Positions 1 through 8,351 are shown, counted from the stretch's first letter. The stretch is DNA of 39,867 nucleotides from a virus (IMGVR_UViG_3300044712_000678:1-39867), one strand, 5' to 3'. Program-made: numbers and translations. The notes: generated by a model not told the origin, from the sequence alone.

Positions 1-127
1 CAATATCGCCCTTATTTGAATATCGAATAATCAAACGTTTCACAAGGTCGAGCTGTAAAGGGCAGATGTGCATCGAGAGGTCTTTTCTTTTTTGTTCAGA
101 ATTCAATGTAATCATTCTGTTGATATC
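1..127. repeat. Left copy of 127-bp terminal direct repeat
   Basis: These 127 bases recur without mismatch at the right end of the window. A gene crosses the join in frame, so the molecule is circular or circularly permuted and the repeat is most simply the overlap left by an assembler. 127 is a common k-mer size. A genuine short terminal repeat is possible but less likely, because the repeat lies inside a coding sequence. Confidence 0.95.
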
Positions 128-2323
128 GTCCCAAATATCAGGCGACCATGACCCTGGCGCAACGACTGAAAAAGAAGCTGGCAACTTTCCATCTTCTTCA
201 AGTTCCTCTGATAGCGAAATATGATCATCATAATCATAAATATTTTCTCTTGAAAACTCTCTATATTTTGCCTGAAGGTCTGATACCTGCGTCATTCTTA
301 ATTCTTCCATCGTCAAAAGACGATCACCGGATGATCTCCAAAATGCATTTGCGTCAACCTGCCATCTGGCGCGTGTATAATCCTTTTTCGATTTTACAAC
401 CGGATCATCCGCGTAAGCGTTCGACAAATCAGATGATAGTTTTCTAAAAATACAAACATATTCAGGGCAGCCGACTCCCATCTTTGAGCCGTCCTTGCAC
501 TGCTCCGTCCATCCTAATCGATATGTCTGATTGTTTTCCCTGACTACGTCCGTCAATACCGTAATGATCCCGACCAATTGAAAACCGTGCTTTAAAAAAT
601 GGGTAATCGTTAGGCAATGAAACGGATCCAAAGTCGGCATTCCAGTCCCTGTTGCATTACCGAACAAGATTCTATCTTTTACATGGACGGCGGCAATCCT
701 TCCAGGTTTTAGAACTCTCAAAAGTTCAGGTGTCAAATAATCCATCTGTTCAAAAAACGTGTCATTATTCGTATTATGTCCAAAGTCGTTATATGTCGGA
801 GTATATTCATAATGATTCGAGAATGGAATTGACGTTAAAATCATTCCGACGGAATTGTCTTCAAAGTTCTTAATCTCAAGAACGTTATCATTCAAAATTG
901 ACCTGTATTTTTTCGATGATATTTCCATACGATCAATAAAAAGTGAACGTTTTAATTTCTCTTCGATGTTCGTCAAAGACAACCCGTATTCTTTTATGAT
1001 CTTTGTCATTTGACTTACAAGCTTATTATGCTGATCCCATTTTTGAAGTAGAACATCATAAATAGATCTTTCGCTCTCGGCAAATATGATGTGGATTTCT
1101 ACTTCTTGAGATTGTAAAAATCTATAAATGCGGTGAACGGCCTGTAAGAAATCATTGAACTTATACCCGATGCCAAGGAATATGGCTTTATGGCAATGGT
1201 ATTGGAAATTGCATCCCTGACCGCTTATGCTTGGCTTTGTTGCCAAGTATTTTAGTTCACCTTTTTCGAATGCGGTTGTGATTTCTTCATTTTTTTCTAA
1301 ATCTTGAGAGCCAAATACTTCAACGCTATCAGGTAACGCTTTTTTGATTGCTTTTCTTTCAGCTTCTAAATCGTGCCATATAACAAAATGATCATCTAGA
1401 TTGTCGCCGATTATTTCCATCATTTTATTGACGCGAAGATCTACGGAATCCCGTTTTTCCTTTGCCGCATCTTTTAACCCATTGGCCGATTCTCTAAAAA
1501 GTTTAGTCTGTCCATCGTCATCCGGTCGAGCTGATGAATGGTCAACTGCTACTTCATGTTCGATGATTTTTAATTCCGGCAATGAATAGCCGGTATCATC
1601 AAAACCTAGGTCTGAAGGTTTATCAATAAAAAGCGCCCACGTCGATAACCAAAAAAAGAATTCTTTTTCCTTGTGAGGATATAAAGTCAGATTATTGGCT
1701 TGCGTAGAATCGCGATGAAAAAACCTTGTCAAAGCCTGGCCGGTATCCATTACGTCAAGATATCCAGCATAATGAATAAGCTCTTTAAACTTGTTCGGAG
1801 AAGGCGTTGCTGTTGCTACATATTTATATTTTACACCTTTGAATAATTTTAAAAACTCTTGATATGTCTTCGATCCGTAAGACCTCAAGATAGATGCTTC
1901 GTCAAGTGTTGTTACTGTAAAATATTTCGGGTCGATATCGCCATCTCTCACGCGCTCATAATTTGTAATTAAAATACGTTCATCGGATGATTCGATTTCC
2001 TGCATTGTTCGAACATATTTAATATCTATTCCAAGATACTTTTTCGCGTCTTCTTTGAAAACATGACGGACGGCCAATGGTGCGACAATCAAAGCTTTGC
2101 CAGATTCTTTTGATAAAACGATCCGCAAAACTTCGAGCTGGGTTAATGTTTTACCAAGTCCAAAGCTGGAAAATAGAGCTCTCGATCCGCCTTTAACCAT
2201 CCACTTGACGGACGCTTTTTGATGAGGCTTTAAGCAATCAGAAATCTCTGATTCGTCAATGTCAAATCCCGACTCTTTCGCAAGTGCGATTTTGTCTTTT
2301 AAAAAATCAATGTACTCTTTCAT
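1..2323 (-). CDS. SF2 helicase-DNA methyltransferase fusion (N-terminal 774 residues; C-terminus at other end of window)
   Basis: Read by eye from an ATG at 2321-2323 with an AGGAG site just upstream, open to base 1; across the circle join it continues to the stop at 39562, giving 833 residues. Helicase motifs: FGLGKT (about 54-59), LIVAP (78-82), LDEAS (140-144), TATP (171-174) and a motif VI-like QAVHRIYRF (394-402). A methyltransferase follows: TSIPF (497-501, in the place of the usual PPY/F motif IV), then VMDPFAGLGT (SAM-binding motif I) and GIEIN near the C-terminus, the permuted order of beta-class N4/N6 amino-MTases. It may translocate along DNA while methylating, either to protect phage DNA from restriction or to mark replicating DNA. 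No nuclease domain is seen, unlike Type I or ISP restriction enzymes. The isoleucine in TSIPF is unusual. It sits 12 nt after an 87-residue gene. Confidence 0.88.
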   Translation of the reverse strand, partial: MKEYIDFLKDKIALAKESGFDIDESEISDCLKPHQKASVKWMVKGGSRALFSSFGLGKTLTQLEVLRIVLSKESGKALIVAPLAVRHVFKEDAKKYLGIDIKYVRTMQEIESSDERILITNYERVRDGDIDPKYFTVTTLDEASILRSYGSKTYQEFLKLFKGVKYKYVATATPSPNKFKELIHYAGYLDVMDTGQALTRFFHRDSTQANNLTLYPHKEKEFFFWLSTWALFIDKPSDLGFDDTGYSLPELKIIEHEVAVDHSSARPDDDGQTKLFRESANGLKDAAKEKRDSVDLRVNKMMEIIGDNLDDHFVIWHDLEAERKAIKKALPDSVEVFGSQDLEKNEEITTAFEKGELKYLATKPSISGQGCNFQYHCHKAIFLGIGYKFNDFLQAVHRIYRFLQSQEVEIHIIFAESERSIYDVLLQKWDQHNKLVSQMTKIIKEYGLSLTNIEEKLKRSLFIDRMEISSKKYRSILNDNVLEIKNFEDNSVGMILTSIPFSNHYEYTPTYNDFGHNTNNDTFFEQMDYLTPELLRVLKPGRIAAVHVKDRILFGNATGTGMPTLDPFHCLTITHFLKHGFQLVGIITVLTDVVRENNQTYRLGWTEQCKDGSKMGVGCPEYVCIFRKLSSDLSNAYADDPVVKSKKDYTRARWQVDANAFWRSSGDRLLTMEELRMTQVSDLQAKYREFSRENIYDYDDHISLSEELEEDGKLPASFSVVAPGSWSPDIWDDINRMITLNSEQKRKDLSMHICPLQLDLVKRLIIRYSNKGDI

Positions 2324-2335
2324 TCTTTTCTCCTG

Positions 2336-2599
2336 TTAATTTTGGCTTATAGTATTCGTAAAAACCAATATGACATCTGCATTCCTGAAGTCATCGCATT
2401 TCATATAGCCGTCACATATCTTCCTATCTTCATCCGACATATTCCTGCATTTAGCTATACGGAAATTTCCTTTTTTAAAATAAATCGGGCCATTCTGGCA
2501 CATACTCCCAACGGAATATCCGTTTTCTTTTAGATGTTTTTCTGCCTCATAAAAAGCCGAAAAATTATCTTCATACGTTCCCTTAAAAAATAACTTCAT
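2336..2599 (-). CDS. Hypothetical protein, 87 aa
   Basis: Between primase and helicase-methyltransferase. The 16-bp block around its start (2595-2610) is identical to the one before the downstream gene (2319-2334), so both have the same SD-to-ATG spacing. Four cysteines (CQNG, AKCRN, KICDGY, MKCDD) are spread through the chain without a clear zinc-finger spacing. Charged and probably cytosolic. I do not recognise a family. Confidence 0.75.
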   Translation of the reverse strand: MKLFFKGTYEDNFSAFYEAEKHLKENGYSVGSMCQNGPIYFKKGNFRIAKCRNMSDEDRKICDGYMKCDDFRNADVILVFTNTISQN

Positions 2600-2611
2600 T
2601 CTTTTCTCCTC

Positions 2612-5284
2612 TTAAAATGGAATTTCCTTTTCTTGTTTCAATTCGTCATCTGACAAATAGTTTTCTTTGAACTGATACCAATCCAATAAATACGCTTGAA
2701 CTTGCATCCCTGCCATTCTGACCTGGACTGCCTTATCATTTATGCAATACCTATGCCGTCTTAACTGTGAATCGTAGCTGTATTGGTAAGGCGTATTTTT
2801 CAATAAGTTTTTTATTTGATCCGATTTTTTCGCAATGGCCAGAAATTTTTCTTTATCTTTTACGGTTATTTTTATTCCGTACCTTGCCAGAGTTTCGGTA
2901 TATTCATTATTATTTAAAACAAATCCTAAATACATTAATTCTGCGATTGTTTTTACTCCGTCTTTGGTGTCGTTTATTCTTATGTGAGATGATAAAATAT
3001 GATTAATAACTTCTTCCTCATCGTCCATTGACCCGCCGTCCGGACGCTCTAAATCGATTACATATTTACTTAACCAGTCTTTTCCTTCCTGTGAACTCTC
3101 AATAGTCTCTTCTGATTGCACTGCCCATGCGGCGGCAAGCATCGGGGCGAGCTGGTCAATTTTTCTCTGTTCTCCGAAATTCTTTAGCAGGATTTCGCGT
3201 AAATATTTAATATCTGAAATTATCCTGTCGAGTGATTTAAATATTCGACGTGTAAACCTTTGGGGATCGATCATTATTTTTTCACGGATCGGATCGGACT
3301 TTGAAATCTTGTCTTTCATATTTACGACAACGCGCATTTCTAGCCGTGAGATTCTCGACGCGATGGCCGCGTCATCTTCTAGCATGTGTACCGATCCAAA
3401 ACAAAAACATGATCGGATTTTAAACTTTTGAACGCCTGCCCCGTCTGTAGCTGCAAGAGTAATATTTCCAGAGCCGTCCGAGCTGGCATTTCTGGCAAGC
3501 TCTAAAATCGCCATTACCTTCTCGCGAGCGCGTTGATTTTTTGGGTCCATTTCGTCAAGGATAACAGAGCGGGCATCCATATTCAAAGCGCGCCTGATCC
3601 CGGCTTCGGAGTCCTTCCCCGATCCTACGTGAGCGAATGACCCCGTTATCGGATTTATCAGATTCTCAAGAACCCATGTTTTACCTGATCCTTGTTTTCC
3701 CGTCGGCCAGATATGTGGACGCCATTTCAAAATTCCGCCAAAGTTAGCAATCAGCGCCCAACCCATCGCTAAAACAGAGTGAGCCGGATTTACAAAATCT
3801 TGAACATAAAAAAGCTCTTCAAGAAGTCGCCCCTCTTCGATGGTTGAAATATCGCCTTGCATTTCTGGAAACTTAACTGAAGACGAAATATAAAAATGTT
3901 TTGACTTGTAATCATTGTATGATATTTTTTCACCGTTGTATTTTATTATACAGTTTCCATCGTTGATTATAAATTCCCCGTTGTCTTTCCAAACTCCCGC
4001 GCCTCTTATTTTTTCAGGATCATAACGCCCGGCGCTCCGGCTCATGTGTGTCAAATCATCTTGAGCCGTTGCCAGTTTAATTCCGTTTGAATCCGTAACA
4101 TGTCCGGCCACTGCCCAGAATGCAAGTTCCGCAAGCTCTCCGAGTTTTGACGTTGTAAAATGTCCCATCTCAATCGAATAGATTAATCTAATATCGCGCC
4201 TCATAAACCAGTGACGCGAATCATCATAGCCTAAACAAATAAAAGGTGCGCCCGGATTATCTGGCCGAGTAATTTCAATATCCGGTTTTATTGGCTTAAA
4301 TTTTTGAAGCAGCTCTCCGATATTCATCCCGGATTCTTGCGCGTCTGCTATGTCCCATCCGTTTTTTACCTTTACCATCTCACTAGTATCTAAAATAACA
4401 GATTGCGGCAATCGCTTTGCAATTTCAAGAGCGGCCTTCATTCCGGGCTGTTTTTGCCACGGAATCAATTTATCGTTTTTATCGAGTTGATTATCAGCGT
4501 CCGGCCAGATTCTTATATTTTTAAATCTCGAAAGAGGCGCCCAATCTGTTTTATGGACTGCATTAGTGCCGCCCGTCCATGTGATTAAAAATAAATCAGT
4601 TTCTATTGAAGCGCATTTTTCGCCTTCAACAATGTCAATTTGTGCATCGTCCGGCAATGCGGATAATTCGTCTAGTCGATAAAGTGGACGGCCAGAATCA
4701 AGAGGTTGACCAGGATGCCATTTATCATCTTCACCGTAAAACCACGGGACTACGTCTTTTTGTATTTTTTCGTCAATTACTTTTTCGTGTCTTACTGTGA
4801 GATATAATATTTCACCTTTTTCGTTTTTCCATCGCCAACCCCTGACTGCTTTTCCATATTTTTCTACGGCCCAGTTTTGGGCGCAAGTATCTTTTAAAGT
4901 GCAGGCGATTTCCTCGCTTATCGGCATTTTCGGTTTATATTTATCTTTTGATTTTACTTTTGTATGTGATTTTTCGGCAGGTTTAAAATCTTGTCTGTCA
5001 TCGTCCGGAGACTGCCCAGCCATGGAAATGATTTCTTTTGCCGCTTCTACTTTTGTAATATTTTTCCATTCGACAAGCAGGTCAATCAAATCACCGGAGT
5101 CACTGCCCGCGAAATCATGCCATAATCCTTCATCGGTAATTGAAAAACTCCCGACGTTAGAATCTGACCGTGTAGGATTGAGAGTCCAAAACTCACCGTT
5201 TTCCCAATAAGACCCAGGACATGAAAACAGGTTTTCGATGATTGTAGAATTGATTAATGATCTGGCCTGCTCAAATAGTTTCAT
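2612..5284 (-). CDS. Phage primase-helicase (TOPRIM domain plus P-loop ATPase), 890 aa
   Basis: Likely the replicative primase/helicase. The N-terminus has the phage/plasmid primase signature GLWHDFAGSDSGDLIDL (about 53-69). A TOPRIM-like section follows: IVEGEKCA (about 216) and IRIWPDAD (about 258), which supply the Mg-binding Glu and Asp residues. The C-terminal half is a ring-helicase-like ATPase with Walker A TGKQGSGKT (about 531) and a Walker B-like VILDEMD (about 575). No classic CHC2 zinc finger is visible, so initiation may differ from DnaG. First large gene after the leader promoter, separated from the preceding small gene by 6 nt. It should prime and unwind during theta or rolling replication; no phage DNA polymerase is visible, so it would recruit the host replisome. 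Confidence 0.9.
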   Translation of the reverse strand: MKLFEQARSLINSTIIENLFSCPGSYWENGEFWTLNPTRSDSNVGSFSITDEGLWHDFAGSDSGDLIDLLVEWKNITKVEAAKEIISMAGQSPDDDRQDFKPAEKSHTKVKSKDKYKPKMPISEEIACTLKDTCAQNWAVEKYGKAVRGWRWKNEKGEILYLTVRHEKVIDEKIQKDVVPWFYGEDDKWHPGQPLDSGRPLYRLDELSALPDDAQIDIVEGEKCASIETDLFLITWTGGTNAVHKTDWAPLSRFKNIRIWPDADNQLDKNDKLIPWQKQPGMKAALEIAKRLPQSVILDTSEMVKVKNGWDIADAQESGMNIGELLQKFKPIKPDIEITRPDNPGAPFICLGYDDSRHWFMRRDIRLIYSIEMGHFTTSKLGELAELAFWAVAGHVTDSNGIKLATAQDDLTHMSRSAGRYDPEKIRGAGVWKDNGEFIINDGNCIIKYNGEKISYNDYKSKHFYISSSVKFPEMQGDISTIEEGRLLEELFYVQDFVNPAHSVLAMGWALIANFGGILKWRPHIWPTGKQGSGKTWVLENLINPITGSFAHVGSGKDSEAGIRRALNMDARSVILDEMDPKNQRAREKVMAILELARNASSDGSGNITLAATDGAGVQKFKIRSCFCFGSVHMLEDDAAIASRISRLEMRVVVNMKDKISKSDPIREKIMIDPQRFTRRIFKSLDRIISDIKYLREILLKNFGEQRKIDQLAPMLAAAWAVQSEETIESSQEGKDWLSKYVIDLERPDGGSMDDEEEVINHILSSHIRINDTKDGVKTIAELMYLGFVLNNNEYTETLARYGIKITVKDKEKFLAIAKKSDQIKNLLKNTPYQYSYDSQLRRHRYCINDKAVQVRMAGMQVQAYLLDWYQFKENYLSDDELKQEKEIPF

Positions 5285-5290
5285 AGGTTT

Positions 5291-5611
5291 TTATTTTATA
5301 TCACCGTTTAAAGCATCGGCGATTATTTTCCCGGATTTTGGGAAGAGTTTTGTTATTTCTTTTCCAAGCTCATATTTTAATTTATATCTATCAAAATTTG
5401 ACATTGGCCTTTTTAAATATTCGATGAAACAAAATGTAAAATCTGACAAATCATTATTTTCTATATTTTTTTGACTTTCAATTTTCCGTCTTTTCTCATC
5501 CAATAACATCGCATTCCCTTGCCACATTCTAACCATGCGCGGATCGCTGGCATTAATCCCGGCGATAATGCATTTTTCTTCCCTGTGTTTTAACTGCTGG
5601 TAAACTGTCAT
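5291..5611 (-). CDS. Hypothetical protein, 106 aa, first gene after the structured leader
   Basis: I chose the ATG at 5609-5611 because AGGAG lies 8 nt upstream; the longer frame to 5680 would run through the hairpin leader. Sequence is charged, with DPRMVRMWQGNAMLLDEKRRKIESQKN likely helical. It precedes the primase by 6 nt. No family recognised. Its place directly behind the leader makes it the first product of this transcription unit, a usual place for an early regulator or replication accessory protein, which is inference. Confidence 0.75.
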   Translation of the reverse strand: MTVYQQLKHREEKCIIAGINASDPRMVRMWQGNAMLLDEKRRKIESQKNIENNDLSDFTFCFIEYLKRPMSNFDRYKLKYELGKEITKLFPKSGKIIADALNGDIK

Positions 5612-5636
5612 TTTGAGTCTCCTATTAATAAAATAA

Positions 5637-5745
5637 AAAGAGGTTTCAACCAGAGATCCCCGATGGAGCGGGTAAGGCAAAACTAGCGGCGGCTAATCAT
5701 GCCCGATCTCTGATAAAAACCTCTTTATTTTCTTCGTGCCGCCGC
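5637..5745 (-). ncRNA. Structured 5' leader, candidate transcription attenuator or RNA switch
   Basis: Read on the minus strand, the leader can form a 10-bp helix (5717-5726 with 5637-5646) stacked on an 8-bp helix (5705-5712 with 5651-5658), both perfect. They enclose two hairpins: 5659-5672 (CCCG/CGGG), and 5676-5703 (GGCA/TGCC then TAGC/GCTA), making a three-way junction. The basal helix is followed by a T-rich run (TTTTTATTTTATT), like an intrinsic terminator. A competing 8-bp all-GC helix can form between 5738-5745 (GCGGCGGC in the RNA) and 5686-5693 (GCCGCCGC); it encloses the 5' strands of the two basal helices and so opposes them. I do not recognise a known riboswitch, ribozyme or tRNA. 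Confidence 0.6.
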
Positions 5746-5758
5746 ATCGATTTAATGA

Positions 5759-5787
5759 ATACTAAGCTCTGAAAATCTATTTGTCAA
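5759..5787 (-). promoter_or_regulatory. Sigma70-like promoter for the early/replication operon
   Basis: On the minus strand TTGACA (5782-5787), 17-bp spacer, TAGTAT (5759-5764). It starts 8 bp beyond the end of the last late gene, so transcription would begin near 5751 and pass through the structured leader into the primase operon. Confidence 0.65.
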
Positions 5788-5794
5788 GAGTTAT

Positions 5795-6409
5795 TTAAAA
5801 TCTTTTTAATACTTCTTGAGATATTCTTACGAATTCTTTTTCGATGACTGAACCTTTCATGTAGTGCTTCATAGCCTCAGTATGCCAGTGAGTTGGTTTT
5901 ACTTTTGCGGTTTTTTGTGCCAAGTTTCTAATCATGCGGATTTTATTTTTCTTTTTTCCGTATCTCTCAAAAATACCTAACTTTGCAGTTTTTCCGGCTT
6001 TTCCGACAAATAGCCCGCCCGATAACTGGCCAGCGTAATAACGCTTTTTTATTCTTGAGGCTTTATTTCCACCCCTGGCCCTGAGTGTCGGAATTGCCAA
6101 TGACTTCCCTTTTTTCGGTTTTCGTATCCCGCCCTCTTCCTGCATTCCCATAAACGGCGTGATTGATCCCGTGACCGCGTTTATTTTTTCGATCTTCGTT
6201 TTCGGATTCGCTTTCCAGAATTTTAGTCCGCCTTCTACATAGCGATTTCTTAATGTGAATTTAGTTCTAAGATTTTTTTGACTAGCATAATGGGCAAAAC
6301 CGGCCACTTGATTAAGAGTTTCCGCTATCACTATAGGATAAACTTTGTCTCCTAATGTCTTGAGTTGCTTTTCGTATTTTGCCCATTCTTTGCTATATCC
6401 AAGGCTCAT
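5795..6409 (-). CDS. Lambda gpZ-like tail/neck completion protein, 204 aa
   Basis: Very basic protein with a mid-section EEGGIRKPKKGKSLAIPTLRARGG (split motif: EEGG, then KGKSLAIP, then ARGG, about 91-114), which resembles the core of minor tail protein Z / HK97 gp10-like tail completion proteins. In that family the protein acts at the head-proximal tail end. Its place at the very end of the late operon, after the lysis genes, is unusual for that role. Gene starts 3 bp after the preceding small ORF. Assignment is by motif resemblance only. Confidence 0.55.
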   Translation of the reverse strand: MSLGYSKEWAKYEKQLKTLGDKVYPIVIAETLNQVAGFAHYASQKNLRTKFTLRNRYVEGGLKFWKANPKTKIEKINAVTGSITPFMGMQEEGGIRKPKKGKSLAIPTLRARGGNKASRIKKRYYAGQLSGGLFVGKAGKTAKLGIFERYGKKKNKIRMIRNLAQKTAKVKPTHWHTEAMKHYMKGSVIEKEFVRISQEVLKRF

Positions 6410-6412
6410 GGA

Positions 6413-6649
6413 TTACTCAAAATAAATAGCGAAATGAGCCTTTAAAAAACGGATTTCAAAAACAAGAATAGTGTCCATTTCTTCACGAGTCATAATTTTT
6501 AAGCCAAGTAAAATGAACTCGAAGTTGTTTGTCCATCCGGCGGAAATCGTAAACCGTTTAAAAAACGATCTGATTTTTCTACAGATGAAAATAAGCTTGT
6601 CACGAATCCAGATAAAAACCAATCTCAACCATGATAAAATAAGTTTCAT
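6413..6649 (-). CDS. Small basic membrane-associated protein, 78 aa
   Basis: The start overlaps the o-spanin stop by four bases (ATGA), so the two are translationally coupled. The first 35 residues alternate hydrophobic/aromatic with basic residues (WLRLVFIWIRDKLIFICRKIR), suggesting an amphipathic or membrane-inserting helix. It may help lysis, for example as a pinholin or holin partner, given its spanin neighbours. No family recognised. Confidence 0.6.
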   Translation of the reverse strand: MKLILSWLRLVFIWIRDKLIFICRKIRSFFKRFTISAGWTNNFEFILLGLKIMTREEMDTILVFEIRFLKAHFAIYFE

Positions 6650-6948
6650 TCGCTCCCTTCCTTTGCAGCCTTAGCCGCTTCAATCTCTAGTCTTATTTGT
6701 TCAATTTCCATAACATAATCAACAATCGCAAGCCATAAGTCAAGCGGCATGCTCACGATATCTCCTGTCAATTCCGCGCTTCCCGGATCTGGAAATTCCG
6801 GGAACTCGACGGCCTCGACGACGACAGCAATAGGATCAGGACTTGGATTTTTTGGGCAGGTTACGCAACTCTGAAACTGACTTATCAAAATCAGCGCGAT
6901 TATCGCCAGTATGATAAGATTCTTTTTTCTTTTCGGTTTCATTTTCAA
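6646..6948 (-). CDS. Outer-membrane spanin (Rz1-like lipoprotein), 100 aa
   Basis: Basic N-terminus, hydrophobic stretch (about 11-24), then Cys28 in FQSC, an imperfect lipobox, followed by a proline-rich segment (CPKNPSPDPIA). This is the o-spanin layout: a lipoprotein of the outer membrane that joins the i-spanin to fuse inner and outer membranes at lysis. The N-terminal third overlaps the 3' end of the i-spanin gene in another frame, as in Rz/Rz1. Its C-terminal acidic helix (IEQIRLEIEAAKAAKE) is longer than typical Rz1. Confidence 0.7.
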   Translation of the reverse strand: MKMKPKRKKNLIILAIIALILISQFQSCVTCPKNPSPDPIAVVVEAVEFPEFPDPGSAELTGDIVSMPLDLWLAIVDYVMEIEQIRLEIEAAKAAKEGSE

Positions 6949-7129
6949 TCCTTTTTAAGTCGGCTATGAGCTTGTCCCGTCGATCTAAAGTTGCGCGTAA
7001 ACTGGACGTTTTATCCATTTCAGAGCGCAATTCATCGGATATCTTACTGTTGCGCTTCCATAGCCATACGCAAATCAAAGTCATGATCACCGCGTAAATT
7101 ATGGCAATGGCGATAATCCAGGGGATCAT
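6836..7129 (-). CDS. Inner-membrane spanin (Rz-like), 97 aa
   Basis: One N-terminal transmembrane helix (about 3-24, WIIAIAIIYAVIMTLICVWL) followed by a charged coiled-coil-like segment (SDELRSEMDKTSSLRATLDRRDKLIADLKR). This is the usual architecture of Rz-type i-spanins, anchored in the inner membrane with a periplasmic helix. The o-spanin gene starts inside its 3' end in a different frame. Coupled to the upstream 60-residue gene by ATGA. Confidence 0.7.
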   Translation of the reverse strand: MIPWIIAIAIIYAVIMTLICVWLWKRNSKISDELRSEMDKTSSLRATLDRRDKLIADLKRIENETEKKKESYHTGDNRADFDKSVSELRNLPKKSKS

Positions 7130-7308
7130 TCTTTTTTCTCCTTCTTTTCTTTTTCTTCTTTTTCGACGATTTCAAGCGTTGCTAAATTATCAGGATTATC
7201 ATGATTCCAGCTTTCGAGAGTGGCCTTTGCGGCGGCCACGTGGATCGGATCTGGATTATCGATCACTGTTTTTTTACCGTCTTTGATAAAAATTATTTTT
7301 TCTATCAT
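7126..7308 (-). CDS. Small hypothetical protein after tail fibre, 60 aa
   Basis: Overlaps the fibre stop by four bases and the i-spanin start by four. Sequence opens with MIEKIIFIKDGKKTVIDNPDPIHVAAAKATLESWN and ends in a lysine/glutamate-rich tail (EKEEKEKKEKKE). Small proteins encoded just behind fibres are often fibre chaperones, but this one has no recognisable signature. Confidence 0.65.
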   Translation of the reverse strand: MIEKIIFIKDGKKTVIDNPDPIHVAAAKATLESWNHDNPDNLATLEIVEKEEKEKKEKKE

Positions 7309-8351
7309 GCTAAATACCTCCCGACATGTCGATAGATATGAGATGCAACCAACGGCGAATGCGTTTCAAGTCCTATTCGAGGAGTACCATTTGATCCGTC
7401 ATCTTTTGGCGCTCTTATTTCGTTTAAACCTGGATGATCTGCATAAGATCCACCACCCCCAGTACCTGTTCCAAGAAATGCATTTACTGATCCCGATATA
7501 AAGTGTCCAGCATTATGATAGTGACCCTGCATAAACCCGCGCCTACGCAGTCCATTCATCATGTAGAAATTCCCATCGCCTTGCCCTGATATCGACAATC
7601 CGCGCATCGAAAATTCCCGCGCTGTTGTCGTCGATCCAGGTATTCTGTACGGATAAAACTCAACGGCAGCAGTCACAGAACCTGATGAATTCCCGGCGGT
7701 CAATGCAAATTTTATATAACGGTTTACTGAATCAATTTCAGTTATCGCATAAGTACCAGCCGGAACGTTTCCAATGGCTGATGCAAGAGTAACCGTGCGC
7801 CAATTCGTATATGAACCGTGAACGTTTTTATCTTCGATAAGAGCGTTTAACCACGCAATATTGGCCGCCGTGTTCGACGCCGTCAATGTAACAATATTTG
7901 AAGCAATCGCCCAATTGGTAATTGGTAATTCTGTCAGCTCACCTGTCAGCCCTTCCATGAATATTTGCTTTCTGGCGCGCAGCCATGGCACAAGCAAAGG
8001 ACAATTTGCGACATCAAGAGTTGCCACAGAATCAAAATTTGTCAAACAAAATCCTGGGAAATAGGTATCTTGATTTGCGACCGAGAATTCAACAGGTGCT
8101 TTTTCTTCTTGTAAAAAAAACAATTCCCCGAGTTCTTTACCGTTTTCTTTTGAAATTCTTTTTATCGCCTGTAAAACTTGCGTTGCATCAACAGATGACA
8201 GCGTTAATCCTGCACCCTCTACGGCGTTGCACAATTCGTTTTTTTCTAGATTTCTATCAGCGGCAATTAAAAGAGTCCCGACGATACCACCTGAAGGATT
8301 ATCGTCTACGTAATTTCCGCCAGATGATCCCGGCGCGATTGTATGATTCAT
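7305..8351 (-). CDS. Tail fibre / collar-type receptor-binding protein, 348 aa
   Basis: Directly follows the gp48-like gene with a TAATG overlap, the usual fibre position in Mu-like tails. The middle is Thr/Ser/Ala-rich beta sequence. The C-terminus (about 260-348) carries MQGHYHNAGH, a glycine run (GTGTGGGGS) and THSPLVASHIYRHVGRYLA, like the trimeric collar/knob tips of short fibres, in which His-x-His motifs bind metal. It should bind the host surface. At 348 residues this may be the whole adsorption apparatus, since no second fibre gene is seen. Confidence 0.75.
   Translation of the reverse strand: MNHTIAPGSSGGNYVDDNPSGGIVGTLLIAADRNLEKNELCNAVEGAGLTLSSVDATQVLQAIKRISKENGKELGELFFLQEEKAPVEFSVANQDTYFPGFCLTNFDSVATLDVANCPLLVPWLRARKQIFMEGLTGELTELPITNWAIASNIVTLTASNTAANIAWLNALIEDKNVHGSYTNWRTVTLASAIGNVPAGTYAITEIDSVNRYIKFALTAGNSSGSVTAAVEFYPYRIPGSTTTAREFSMRGLSISGQGDGNFYMMNGLRRRGFMQGHYHNAGHFISGSVNAFLGTGTGGGGSYADHPGLNEIRAPKDDGSNGTPRIGLETHSPLVASHIYRHVGRYLA

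Noticed and set aside
4797-5210. 137-codon plus-strand frame opposite the primase
   Set aside because: Antisense shadow with no start signals and no recognisable domain.
5612-5680. Longer start for the 106-residue protein
   Set aside because: It would extend through the hairpin and U-rich run with no ribosome binding site; the ATG at 5611 has AGGAG at good spacing.
5637-5726. tRNA or tRNA-like gene
   Set aside because: The acceptor-like helix is 10 bp, the length is about 90 nt and there is no T-loop or anticodon arm of the right form; it fits a junction-plus-terminator better.
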